Below, one piece after another: positions 31,838 through 39,255 of a DNA stretch of 57,490 bases. The notes beneath the pieces were generated by a model that was given only the letters and a program-made list of their open reading frames with translations, searched no databases and was not told the DNA's origin. Source of the DNA: Myxococcales bacterium (GTDB lineage: Bacteria > Myxococcota_A > Polyangia > Haliangiales > Haliangiaceae); NCBI GenBank assembly GCA_947483555.1, contig CANKMW010000059.1:1-57490 (forward strand), written 5' to 3'. The position numbers were made by a program, and so were the translations under genes. Each line of letters opens with the position of its first letter. Within the stretch, counting starts at the first letter, position 1.

Positions 31838-33097
31838 CTATATGCGGCGGATCGCCGCCAGCTCGAAACTGAACAGCAGGCCGCTGTACTCACCGGGGGC
31901 AGCGTTCTCGAGCGAGTTGAAGTCGCCGACCTCTGCGCTGTTGTCGGGCACGGTGCGCGATGCCCCACCCGTGAAGTCGCCACCGAGGTCGAATCGCCAG
32001 GCCCCGCTACCGATGCCGGCCCCGATCGCGATCCCGACCTTGTCGCGGTCGAGGTACTGGCGCTCGATGTTCAGGTCGGGGATCGCGCTCGAGTCGAAGT
32101 AGGCACCGCCGCGCAGGGCGAGCCCTGGGCTCTTGCGCCACTCGAGACCGCTGCGGACCGCGTAGTTGTCCGTCCAGTCGAGCGGAAAGCTCTGGTTGAC
32201 CGCCTCGTTGCCGGGAAAGGTCACGTCGAGCGACTCGTAGCGAGACCACTGCGTCCAGTCGAGCTCGACCGACCAGCGCAGCCGCGCGCCGACCGCCATC
32301 GCGGCACCCACCGACGCCGACTGCGGCCAGGTCTGGAGGTGCTCGACGTTGACGGCCAGGGGCCCGTCGGGGAGCAACAGCTCGCCCGACCCGGTGGTCT
32401 TGATCTCCAGGCCACTTCGCCACGCCGCCGCCAGCGTGACCTTGTCCGACGCTCGCCACGTCCCCCCGAGACTGGCGCCGACGCCAACGCCCTTCGCGGA
32501 CAGGTCACTGTTGACCGGCTTCTGGGTCGTCTGCACCGTGAACAGCCCGACGCCGAGCCGGAGCGTGGCGCCGATGGAGAACCGCTCGGTGACCTTGTAG
32601 CCGACGCCGCCAACGACCTCGATGACCGCGTTCTGGCTGTGATCGATCACGCCCAGCAGGCCGACCTTCGGGTAGGTGAGCTGGCCGCCGTAAGTGTTCC
32701 AGACCCCGCCGCCGACCATGACGCGGTCGCTGACCCGCGCGACGACGCCCAGCGCCGGCAGCGGGATGATGGGCGTCTTGGGGGCCTGGTCTTCGCCGCG
32801 CACGCCGGCGGCGTCGATCGGGGTGTACACGCGGGGCGCGATCACCAGCTCGGCGCCGAGGTGAATCCCCGGACTCGCGAACGCGGTCCCCGACGGGTTG
32901 AAGTGCCACGCGGTGGCGTCGTCGGCGACCGCCACGAACGCGCCGCCCAGCGACAGTCCGCGCGCCGACAGTTGATTGGGCCGCGCCAGCCCGCCGGCCT
33001 CGGCGCCCCGCGGCGCGATCGCCACCGCGAGCAGCACCACGGCCAGGGCTCCCGTTCGTCCTGAACGACGCGCGAAGCGCCGAGTCGAAGGACTCAC
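31838..33097 (-). CDS. FadL/OmpP1-like outer-membrane porin
   Basis: 419 residues. Start GTG 33097, fixed by the GTGA overlap with the lipoprotein upstream; a signal peptide follows (GALAVVLLAVAIAPRGAEA). Mature start GGLARPNQLSARGLSLGGAFVAVADDATAWHFNPSGTAF is the hallmark of OmpP1/FadL/TodX proteins (a hatch with the NPxG motif, here NPSG). The rest is alternating barrel strands (RLRWSVELDWTQWSRYESL, GLALRGGAYFDSSAIPD) ending LLFSFELAAIRRI. It carries hydrophobic compounds (fatty acids, aromatics) through the outer membrane. The first residues are repeat-derived (SPSTRRFARRSGRTG). Confidence 0.9.
   Translation of the reverse strand: MSPSTRRFARRSGRTGALAVVLLAVAIAPRGAEAGGLARPNQLSARGLSLGGAFVAVADDATAWHFNPSGTAFASPGIHLGAELVIAPRVYTPIDAAGVRGEDQAPKTPIIPLPALGVVARVSDRVMVGGGVWNTYGGQLTYPKVGLLGVIDHSQNAVIEVVGGVGYKVTERFSIGATLRLGVGLFTVQTTQKPVNSDLSAKGVGVGASLGGTWRASDKVTLAAAWRSGLEIKTTGSGELLLPDGPLAVNVEHLQTWPQSASVGAAMAVGARLRWSVELDWTQWSRYESLDVTFPGNEAVNQSFPLDWTDNYAVRSGLEWRKSPGLALRGGAYFDSSAIPDLNIERQYLDRDKVGIAIGAGIGSGAWRFDLGGDFTGGASRTVPDNSAEVGDFNSLENAAPGEYSGLLFSFELAAIRRI
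33051..33093. repeat. Palindromic repeat at the start of the FadL-like gene
   Basis: CCCGTTCGTCCTGAACGACGC, GCGAAGCGC, CGAGTCGAAGGAC. On the minus strand the coding region starts at the last base of this element, so all of it is translated just before the hydrophobic core. Confidence 0.8.
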
Positions 33098-33432
33098 GGC
33101 GCCACCTCCGGCACCGATGGCTCCGTCGGCTCGCCTGCCGGATCGTCCGGGGCCACGAACTCGCCAGCGTCGATGATCACGCACACCCGCGCGGTCTGAT
33201 CGCAGCGCTCGCCCTGGGCGCGGAAGCAGTCGTTGTCGGTGCGGCACGAACGATCGGGCGGATCGCCATCGAACCACGCGCAGCCGCTGACGGCCACGAG
33301 CGCCGCGACGAGTAGCGCGAACCGCGTCCTTCGACTCCGCCGCTGCGCGGCGTCGCTCAGGACGGACGGGTTGGTGGTCCGCAGGACGGACGGGTTGGTG
33401 GCCCTCAGGACGAACGGGTTGGTGGCTCTCAT
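33094..33432 (-). CDS. Small lipoprotein with repeat-derived N-terminus
   Basis: 112 residues, ATG 33432 overlapping the upstream stop as ATGA. Lipobox VAVSGC places the lipidated Cys at residue 51, far later than usual. The first about 33 residues are FVLRATNPSVLRTTNPSVL repeats plus SDAAQRRSRRTR, written by the palindromic repeat and a 24-base tandem. No ATG, GTG or TTG codon between the repeats and the hydrophobic core would give a shorter signal. The mature part has Cys-rich strands (SCRTDNDCFRAQGERCDQTARVCV) and an acidic Pro tail, like Cys-stabilised surface lipoproteins. Confidence 0.72.
   Translation of the reverse strand: MRATNPFVLRATNPSVLRTTNPSVLSDAAQRRSRRTRFALLVAALVAVSGCAWFDGDPPDRSCRTDNDCFRAQGERCDQTARVCVIIDAGEFVAPDDPAGEPTEPSVPEVAP
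33326..33432. repeat. Palindromic repeat plus 24-base tandem inside a coding start
   Basis: GTCCTTCGACTCCGCCGCTG to CGTCGCTCAGGAC (33326-33363), then units of TTGGTGGTCCGCAGGACGGACG type (24 bases) repeated with changes up to the ATG at 33432. It is wholly coding on the minus strand. Confidence 0.8.
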
Positions 33433-34757
33433 GGCAGCACCCCCGTGACCGCGACGCCCCAGCTGTCGCCCACGACCGGCGTCACCATCGCGCGTCGCGG
33501 CTTCTCCTCGGGCGCCCGCGACAGCAGATAGACCCCGAGGCCGAGCGACACCGCCGCGACGCCGTAGCTGACGTTCGACACCAGCGCCCAGCGATCGCTG
33601 CGCGCGACCAGCGCGTCGATCTCGGCGCGCCGCCGCAGCGGCTGGATCGCGACGCTCTCCGAGAGCGGGATCGCGGTCGGACGGGTGGTCTCGATCACCC
33701 AGGCGTCGCGGGCCTCGTCGACGGCGCGACTCGACATCACGGCCGTCATGGCGCCGATGGCGCCGAAGCCGACCGCGGCGGCCACCCCGACTCGTCCGCG
33801 ACGCTGGCGGCTGGCGCGCGCGGCCCGCGACTCGAGCTCGAAGCTCGCCGTCACCTCCTGGCCCGCCGACACCCGCACCGCGCGCTCCTCGGTGACCCGG
33901 CCCGGCGCGCTCACCTCGACGTCGTGGGGCCCCGGCTTGAGCACGAAGCGGCCCCGATCGTCGACCGCCCACGGCTTGCCGTCGATGCGGACCGTGGCGC
34001 CGGCCACCGTCTTGACGCGCAGCCATCCGAGGTCATCCAGCGGTCGGTCGCCGTTGCCGGCCCCGATCGCGCCGGCATCCTCGACCAGCGTCAGCTCGAT
34101 ATCGGTGACGATGTGGGGCAGGATGGTCGTCGTCCCGGTGGCGGTCTTCCAGCCCGACTTGCTCGCGGTCACGGTCACGTCGCCGAGCGCGATCGCGCGC
34201 GGCGCCAGCGGCGTGGCACCGTACTTGAGCCCCTCGACGGTCACCGTGGCGCCGGCGACGTTGGCCGCCACCGCGATCGCGCCGCCGGTCGCGTAGACGC
34301 CGGCGAACAGCGGCCGGCCCGCCGACTCGCGGCAGCCGTCGTGCACCTTCCGGGTCGCCACGATCTCGCTCGACTGCGGGTTGAGCTGGATCGCGGTGCG
34401 CGCCGACGCGATGCAGACGTCCCACTGGCTCTGGGCCGCGGCCACGGCGGCGCGAAACCGGTGCGGCCCGGGCAGCTTGGGCTCGGCCTGGCTGGCCGCC
34501 TCGAGGTGACGCACCGCCTCGTCGTACTGTCCGAGCCGGAACGCGTCGACGCCGGCCTGGAACTCCTTCGTGAACGTCGGCGACGGCTTCTGCGCCCACG
34601 CCGGTGACGCGGTGACGAGGAGCACGACGGTCAGGCCGACGATTGACGCGCGCCGCGACGCGCGGTGGGGTGAATGCCGGGGGCCTGCACCCCGGCAGAG
34701 GGGACGGGAACGTCCCCTTTCAATTGATCTCAAGGCGAGCGAGACGAGCTGCTTCAT
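33429..34757 (-). CDS. TPR and PEGA-domain exported protein
   Basis: 442 residues, ATG 34757 with AGGGAA upstream. An unusually long signal peptide: 35 residues of basic N-region, then SIVGLTVVLLVTASPAWA (cleavage about 55). Then TPR-type helices (FQAGVDAFRLGQYDEAVRHLEAAS, AIQLNPQSSEIVATR; about 60-150), two PEGA-like beta domains (ATVTVEGLKYGATPLAPRAI..., VAGATVRIDGKPWAVDDRGRFVLKPGPHDVEVSAPG), one or two membrane helices (VGVAAAVGFGAIGAMTAVMSS and VSYGVAAVSLGLGVYLL). A periplasmic scaffold, probably binding glycan or protein. Heads the first part of the envelope locus, 69 bases after the STAS/PDZ gene. Confidence 0.78.
   Translation of the reverse strand: MKQLVSLALRSIERGRSRPLCRGAGPRHSPHRASRRASIVGLTVVLLVTASPAWAQKPSPTFTKEFQAGVDAFRLGQYDEAVRHLEAASQAEPKLPGPHRFRAAVAAAQSQWDVCIASARTAIQLNPQSSEIVATRKVHDGCRESAGRPLFAGVYATGGAIAVAANVAGATVTVEGLKYGATPLAPRAIALGDVTVTASKSGWKTATGTTTILPHIVTDIELTLVEDAGAIGAGNGDRPLDDLGWLRVKTVAGATVRIDGKPWAVDDRGRFVLKPGPHDVEVSAPGRVTEERAVRVSAGQEVTASFELESRAARASRQRRGRVGVAAAVGFGAIGAMTAVMSSRAVDEARDAWVIETTRPTAIPLSESVAIQPLRRRAEIDALVARSDRWALVSNVSYGVAAVSLGLGVYLLSRAPEEKPRRAMVTPVVGDSWGVAVTGVLP
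34675..34717. repeat. Two adjacent hairpins inside the TPR/PEGA signal region
   Basis: TGCCGGGG-GCCTGCA-CCCCGGCA (34675-34697) and GGGGAC-GGGAAC-GTCCCC (34700-34717). A palindromic element unlike the main family, also translated ahead of a hydrophobic core. An 11-base tandem, CTGAAGAAGGA twice (34767-34788), lies just upstream of the gene. Confidence 0.6.
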
Positions 34758-34826
34758 GCAGGTTCCCTGAAGAAGGACTGAAGAAGGAGGTCTTCGCGGT
34801 CTGTGGACGCTAGCTGACGCTGCTGA

Positions 34827-37094
34827 CTACTGTGTCGGATCTTCGCGACCGCCGGAGCCCCCTCCGCCGTAACGATCCCACACATTGACGTTGCCCGTCC
34901 CGGTGCGACCGCCGGTATCGCGGCCGCCGGTGTCACGGCCCCCGGTGTCACGGCCGCCGGTATCGACCTTGTCCGACTTGATGGGGGCCGCGAACGACTT
35001 GGGATCGCCGTCGCCGGCCTGGACCTCGATCGCCAGCGTGCCGCCCGCCAGCTTGAGCCGGGTCATCTCCTCGTTGGCGAGCTGGGCGAACGCGGTAGCA
35101 TCGGCGACGTCGCGGCCACCGACCTCGAGCACGACGTAGCTCGGCGCCAGGCCGAGATCGCGCAGCGCGCCCTTGTCGACGGAGACCAGGACCGCGCCGC
35201 GCGACAGCTCCGGGTAGCGCCAGGCCAGCTGCGGGAACACCGTCATGGCCTTGGCGCCCAGCACCTCGGTCGGCGTCTTGTAGCCGTCGACCAGCCGCTT
35301 CACCTCGGCTGGCTGCAGGGTGTACGACGCGAAGCCGATGTACTGCTTGTTCTCGGTGCCGTCGTCGAACTCCTCCCAGTAGCGCCCCGACGGCGCCGCC
35401 GGCACCGCGCCGCCGCTGGTCGCGCGCAGCGTCTTGGCCACCGCGCGCAGCGCGTCCCGGACCTCGCGGCGCGCCTGGGCGCTGCGGGGATCCTTGTCGG
35501 CGGCGGCCAGCTTGGCCTGCCGCGCCTGGGCGTACAGGTTGCCGACCCGCGTCCGCCACGCCGGGTCCTCGATGCGCGCCGCGACCGCGCCGGCGATCGC
35601 GTCGAGGGCGCCGTCACCGGCCTCGTCGACGCCGTCGTCGCTCGACGGTGACAGCCCGGAGACCCCGACACAGACCATGCCGCCGCCCGCATCGTCCTTG
35701 CAGTACGAGGCCAGCGCGGCGTCGCTGCCCACCCACTCGGGGCGGACCTCGGCGCTGGCACCGCTCAGCTTGCCGCGACCGGGGCCCTTCTTGCCCGGGT
35801 TGGCGATGAACGACTGGTAGATGAAGAAGGCACCGCCGGCCAGCACGACCGTGGCCGCCGCCGCCGTGAACGCCATCCACACGCTGCCGCCCTTCTGCTG
35901 CGCGGCGGCCTCGGCGACCGTGGTCGCCATCTTCTTGATCTGGACCTTGCGCGCCCGCAGCTCGGCGACCAGCTTCTTGAAGTCGCCGGTGATCGTCGGC
36001 CGCGGCAGGCTGGGCAGGTGGGTGAGCAGGCCCTCGGGGGCCGCGCACACCATCGGCGACTTGCAGTCCGGGCACTTCATGTCCGGCGGGGTCGCGAACT
36101 TGAGGACGTCGAAGTGGTCATCGACGTCGATCAGCTGACCGGCGGTCGTGCTGCAGGTGGCGCACGTGTACGGCAGCGTGAACGATAGCACCTGGGCCTT
36201 GGGACCGAGGTCCTCGGGTCGGGTCAGCTTGTCGAGGAAGGCCGGCGGCACGCCGGTCAGGTACAGCGCCTCGGCGCCCGGCGTCACCATCTGCAGGAAG
36301 CCGCGCCACTCGGCGGCGCCGGCCGGTTCGATCTTGCCGATGCCGGCGACGTCGACGATGACGACACCTTCCATGCCCTCGGCCAGCTTCTCGCGCGGGA
36401 AGGTCTTCTCGAGATCGCCGCCCAGGCGCACGAACGTGGTGCGGCCTTCGATGATCTTGTCGATGCGCAGCTTGCGGGCGCTGTCGGAGACCGCGTACGA
36501 CAGCTTCGACGACAGGAACGCGGCGACGTCGGGATCGAGATCGAACTTCTCCTGGCCGGCCAGGTACGAGAAGAACGTGATCGGATCCTCGTTGAAGTAC
36601 TGCATCTCGCCGCACTGCGTGCACGGACGCTGCGGCGGCTTCATCGACTTGATGACCTCGAAGTCACGGTCGATCTGATAGAGGACGCGATCGTCCTTGT
36701 CGCAGTAGTCGCAGTGGTATGGGGCGTAGAAGCTGTAGACCCGGCCGGTGCCGGAGAAGTTCGCGACCATGTTGAACTGGTCGACGATCTTGGGGGCGCA
36801 CTCGACGAGCACGATGCGCTCGCTGTGCTTGCCGACGCCGTTGATGAAGTCGACCCACTCGCGGATGCCGAACGACGACACCTTGCGGATGTCGCCGAGA
36901 TCGAGGATCAGCGTCTGGGCCTTGATGGTCTCGGCCAGCTTCTTGCCTTCGAAGGCCTCGTCGATGGTGCCCGACAGCCGCAAGCACACGATCCCGCCAT
37001 CGGCGAACTTGTCGATCTGCAGCTTGGGCGGCGCCGGGACGCCGGTGATGCCGATGACCGTGGGGGCCTGGTGCGGTGCGGGTGCGGGGTCCAT
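34827..37094 (-). CDS. Membrane protein: two STAS-like domains, two zinc ribbons, PDZ-like domain
   Basis: 755 residues. Order: STAS-like 1 (about 24-122, DLGDIRKVSSFGIREWVDF), zinc ribbon 1 (C128xxC131...C158xxC161), STAS-like 2 (about 207-305, VDVAGIGKIEPAGAAEWRGF), zinc ribbon 2 (C311xxC314...C341xxC344), membrane helix (about 407-430), then about 280 outside residues ending in a PDZ-like domain (about 630-705, VLVSVDKGALRDLGLAPSYVVLEVGGRDV) and a (DTGGR)4 tail. In known STAS antagonists the phosphorylated Ser lies next to the Gly of DSSG; here it is SSFG and EPAG. The gene follows the HATPase kinase-like gene by 7 bases, the usual antagonist/kinase pairing. The combination is not one I recognise. 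Confidence 0.75.
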   Translation of the reverse strand: MDPAPAPHQAPTVIGITGVPAPPKLQIDKFADGGIVCLRLSGTIDEAFEGKKLAETIKAQTLILDLGDIRKVSSFGIREWVDFINGVGKHSERIVLVECAPKIVDQFNMVANFSGTGRVYSFYAPYHCDYCDKDDRVLYQIDRDFEVIKSMKPPQRPCTQCGEMQYFNEDPITFFSYLAGQEKFDLDPDVAAFLSSKLSYAVSDSARKLRIDKIIEGRTTFVRLGGDLEKTFPREKLAEGMEGVVIVDVAGIGKIEPAGAAEWRGFLQMVTPGAEALYLTGVPPAFLDKLTRPEDLGPKAQVLSFTLPYTCATCSTTAGQLIDVDDHFDVLKFATPPDMKCPDCKSPMVCAAPEGLLTHLPSLPRPTITGDFKKLVAELRARKVQIKKMATTVAEAAAQQKGGSVWMAFTAAAATVVLAGGAFFIYQSFIANPGKKGPGRGKLSGASAEVRPEWVGSDAALASYCKDDAGGGMVCVGVSGLSPSSDDGVDEAGDGALDAIAGAVAARIEDPAWRTRVGNLYAQARQAKLAAADKDPRSAQARREVRDALRAVAKTLRATSGGAVPAAPSGRYWEEFDDGTENKQYIGFASYTLQPAEVKRLVDGYKTPTEVLGAKAMTVFPQLAWRYPELSRGAVLVSVDKGALRDLGLAPSYVVLEVGGRDVADATAFAQLANEEMTRLKLAGGTLAIEVQAGDGDPKSFAAPIKSDKVDTGGRDTGGRDTGGRDTGGRTGTGNVNVWDRYGGGGSGGREDPTQ

Positions 37095-37101
37095 GTCTTC
37101 C

Positions 37102-38049
37102 CTATTGCGGTCCGGCGACCGCGTCGAAGAGGTGCAGCGAACGGGCTAGCGTCCGCACCTCGCGCAAGTTGAGATCGAGCTCGATCATCGCAGTGACCTC
37201 GGTGTGGCGACCGCGGGCGACGTCGAAGAACATGGCCAGGGCATTATGGTGACACACTGCCATGCCGAGGCCCGCGCCACCGTGACTCTGGTCCATCTCG
37301 CCACCGGCCAGGCCGCGGGCCAGGCCATCAACCACGTGGCGCCGCTGCAGGCCGCCGAAGCGGTCGCGGACCTGCAAGATCACTCGGGTTCCATCGGTGG
37401 CCAGGCGCAGGAGCGCGTGCTCGTCCGCGGCCAGCGTGATGTCGGCCTTTCGATCGATCGCGTACTTGGGGGCGCCGTTGACGTCGACCGGAGCGTCGTA
37501 CATCGCGTTCATGAGCAGCTCGTGGGCCAGCTCGCTCATCATCTCCCCGAGGCGCTTGGGTACCTGAAGGCCGAGGACGAAGTCCTGCACGCGCTGCACC
37601 ACCGCGTCGCGGTGGGCGGTCGAGCCAACCAGCTCCTCGAAGCCGGTGTGGCCCCAGTCGAGATAGGCCGAGATCGGCGGCGGACCGGCGGCCGGATCGA
37701 GCGCCCGCCGCAGCACCATCATCATCTCCCACGGCCGCGGCGCGCTCTCGAAGTCCTTGCGGCCGAGCACGTGGTTGATCCCGGCGCACTCGGCCAGGTG
37801 ACGCAGCGAGCGACGCACCGGTTCGGCGGTCCACAGGACGCCGCGGATCCCCGGCCGAGCGCGACACGCCTCGCGCACCGCGTCGCCGTCGAAGCCATCG
37901 GCGCACACCAGGCTCACCGCCGGATCGGCGAGCGCGACCGGGATCTGCGCGGGATCCTCGACCACGACGGCTTCGACACCGGCGCTGAGGAAGTAGCGGA
38001 CCAGCCGCCGCCCCACCAGCTTGTTACGTTCGAGGACGATGGCTCGCAT
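37102..38049 (-). CDS. Degenerate receiver + HATPase protein (paralog of 23452-24474)
   Basis: 315 residues from ATG 38049 (an ATG 8 codons earlier is possible). A CheY-like N-terminal half without acidic pair (IVLERNKLVGRRLVRYF, VSLVCADGFDGD), a helical linker (GEMMSELAHELLMNAMYDAPVD) containing the N-box, VRDRFGGLQ, GGAGLGMAV and a strand-rich end. Shares ELLMNA-L/M-YDAPVD and VRDRFG with the protein at 23452 but is otherwise diverged. Resembles RsbW/SpoIIAB-type ATPases that phosphorylate STAS proteins; a STAS-like gene follows after 7 bases. Divergent from the TPR/kinase genes, with a shared 78-base promoter region. Confidence 0.75.
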   Translation of the reverse strand: MRAIVLERNKLVGRRLVRYFLSAGVEAVVVEDPAQIPVALADPAVSLVCADGFDGDAVREACRARPGIRGVLWTAEPVRRSLRHLAECAGINHVLGRKDFESAPRPWEMMMVLRRALDPAAGPPPISAYLDWGHTGFEELVGSTAHRDAVVQRVQDFVLGLQVPKRLGEMMSELAHELLMNAMYDAPVDVNGAPKYAIDRKADITLAADEHALLRLATDGTRVILQVRDRFGGLQRRHVVDGLARGLAGGEMDQSHGGAGLGMAVCHHNALAMFFDVARGRHTEVTAMIELDLNLREVRTLARSLHLFDAVAGPQ

Positions 38050-38127
38050 GGGTTCCGCGGGCGCGCCCGTCATCGTAACCGACTTGAATATCGGCCACAA
38101 CGAAACCGTCGTGATACGGTAGTGGCG

Positions 38128-39246
38128 ATGACATTCGCGCGTAGGCTCACCACCGCGATGTGCGTCGCGGTCGCCGCGTGTGCGGCGGCGGCGACGACGG
38201 GGGCAGTTGCCCGCGCCGACCTGGTCGACTCCGTCAAGACGATCAAGTCGCGCTCCGATCTCTCGGACTTCCTGGTCAAGAAGGCCGCCACCGCGGCTCA
38301 GAAACGCGACAACGAACGCGCCATCGTGCTGTATCAGGCGCTGGTCGTGGCCCGCGGGCCGGCCAGCCCGGAGGCCGGCGAGCTGGCCAAGGTGTGGACG
38401 CTGGCGGCGCAGAGCCAGGAGGCGGCGCGGGTGTGGGAGGAGTTCGCCGCCGCCACCGCCGATGCCAAGGCCAAGACCGTCGCCCGGGCCGAGGTCGCCC
38501 GCCTGACGCAGAACCCGGATCCGTTCCGCAAACCGATCGTGCTGCCGCCCCTCATCGTCGAGGCCAAGCTGGCCTTCAAGGCCGGTCGCGCCGCGTTCGC
38601 CAAGAAGCAGTTCGGCGATGCGCTGGTCAACTTCCACATGGGCTACGCGCTCGCGCCCGACCTGCCCGGATTCCTCCGCGAGCTCGGCGCGACGTACGAG
38701 AAGCTCGACGCGCGGGACAAGAAGGTCGACTTCTATCGCGCCTATCTGCTGCGCCGACCGTTCGGCAAGAACGCCGACGAGGTGCGCAAGGAGCTGGCCA
38801 AGGACAAGGGCTCGCTCGGGTCGCTGACGCTCGAGACCAGCAAGGCGTGCGAGGAGGTCTGGGTCAACCGCCAGCCGGTGCCCGGCAAGCTGCCGCAGAA
38901 CCTGACGGTCGCGCCCGGCAAGTATCGAGCGTTCTGCCTGTCGCGGCAGTACGAGATCGGGATCTTCGAGGAGATCACGGTCAGCGCCGGCCAGCAGGCG
39001 ACGCTCAAGTTCACGTGGGCGATCGTCGTCAACAACCTGGCCTCGCCGCTGGGACGGATCGCGATCGAGAACCCGAACGTGCCGGGGACGCTGCTCGATC
39101 TCGGGGTGTCGTCTCCGGAGATCGGCGTGGTGCTGGCCGCCGACGGTCGTGCATTGAGGATGGTGCTCAAGGACGATTCCGGATCGCGGGTCGAGGAGAG
39201 ATCGGTGCGAATCCGGCCGGGTGAGCGCTTCGTCGTCAAGTGGTGA
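38128..39246 (+). CDS. Exported TPR/PEGA-like protein
   Basis: 372 residues from ATG 38128, chosen because it starts a signal peptide (MTFARRLTTAMCVAVAA...AVARA); the frame is open far upstream only by chance. TPR-type helices (AQKRDNERAIVLYQALVVARGPAS, ALVNFHMGYALAPDLPGFLREL; about 45-230), then a beta-sandwich with PEGA-like strands (EVWVNRQPVPGKLPQNLTVAPGKYRAFCL; about 235-320) and a C-terminal strand region. Likely a periplasmic scaffold. It is followed 9 bases later by the kinase gene, so both are in one transcript. Confidence 0.75.
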   Translation: MTFARRLTTAMCVAVAACAAAATTGAVARADLVDSVKTIKSRSDLSDFLVKKAATAAQKRDNERAIVLYQALVVARGPASPEAGELAKVWTLAAQSQEAARVWEEFAAATADAKAKTVARAEVARLTQNPDPFRKPIVLPPLIVEAKLAFKAGRAAFAKKQFGDALVNFHMGYALAPDLPGFLRELGATYEKLDARDKKVDFYRAYLLRRPFGKNADEVRKELAKDKGSLGSLTLETSKACEEVWVNRQPVPGKLPQNLTVAPGKYRAFCLSRQYEIGIFEEITVSAGQQATLKFTWAIVVNNLASPLGRIAIENPNVPGTLLDLGVSSPEIGVVLAADGRALRMVLKDDSGSRVEERSVRIRPGERFVVKW

Positions 39247-39255
39247 AGTGGTAGA

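Noticed and set aside
37204..38127. N-terminal 308-residue extension of the TPR protein
   Set aside because: It is antisense to the HATPase gene and has no sense; a signal peptide starts exactly at 38128.
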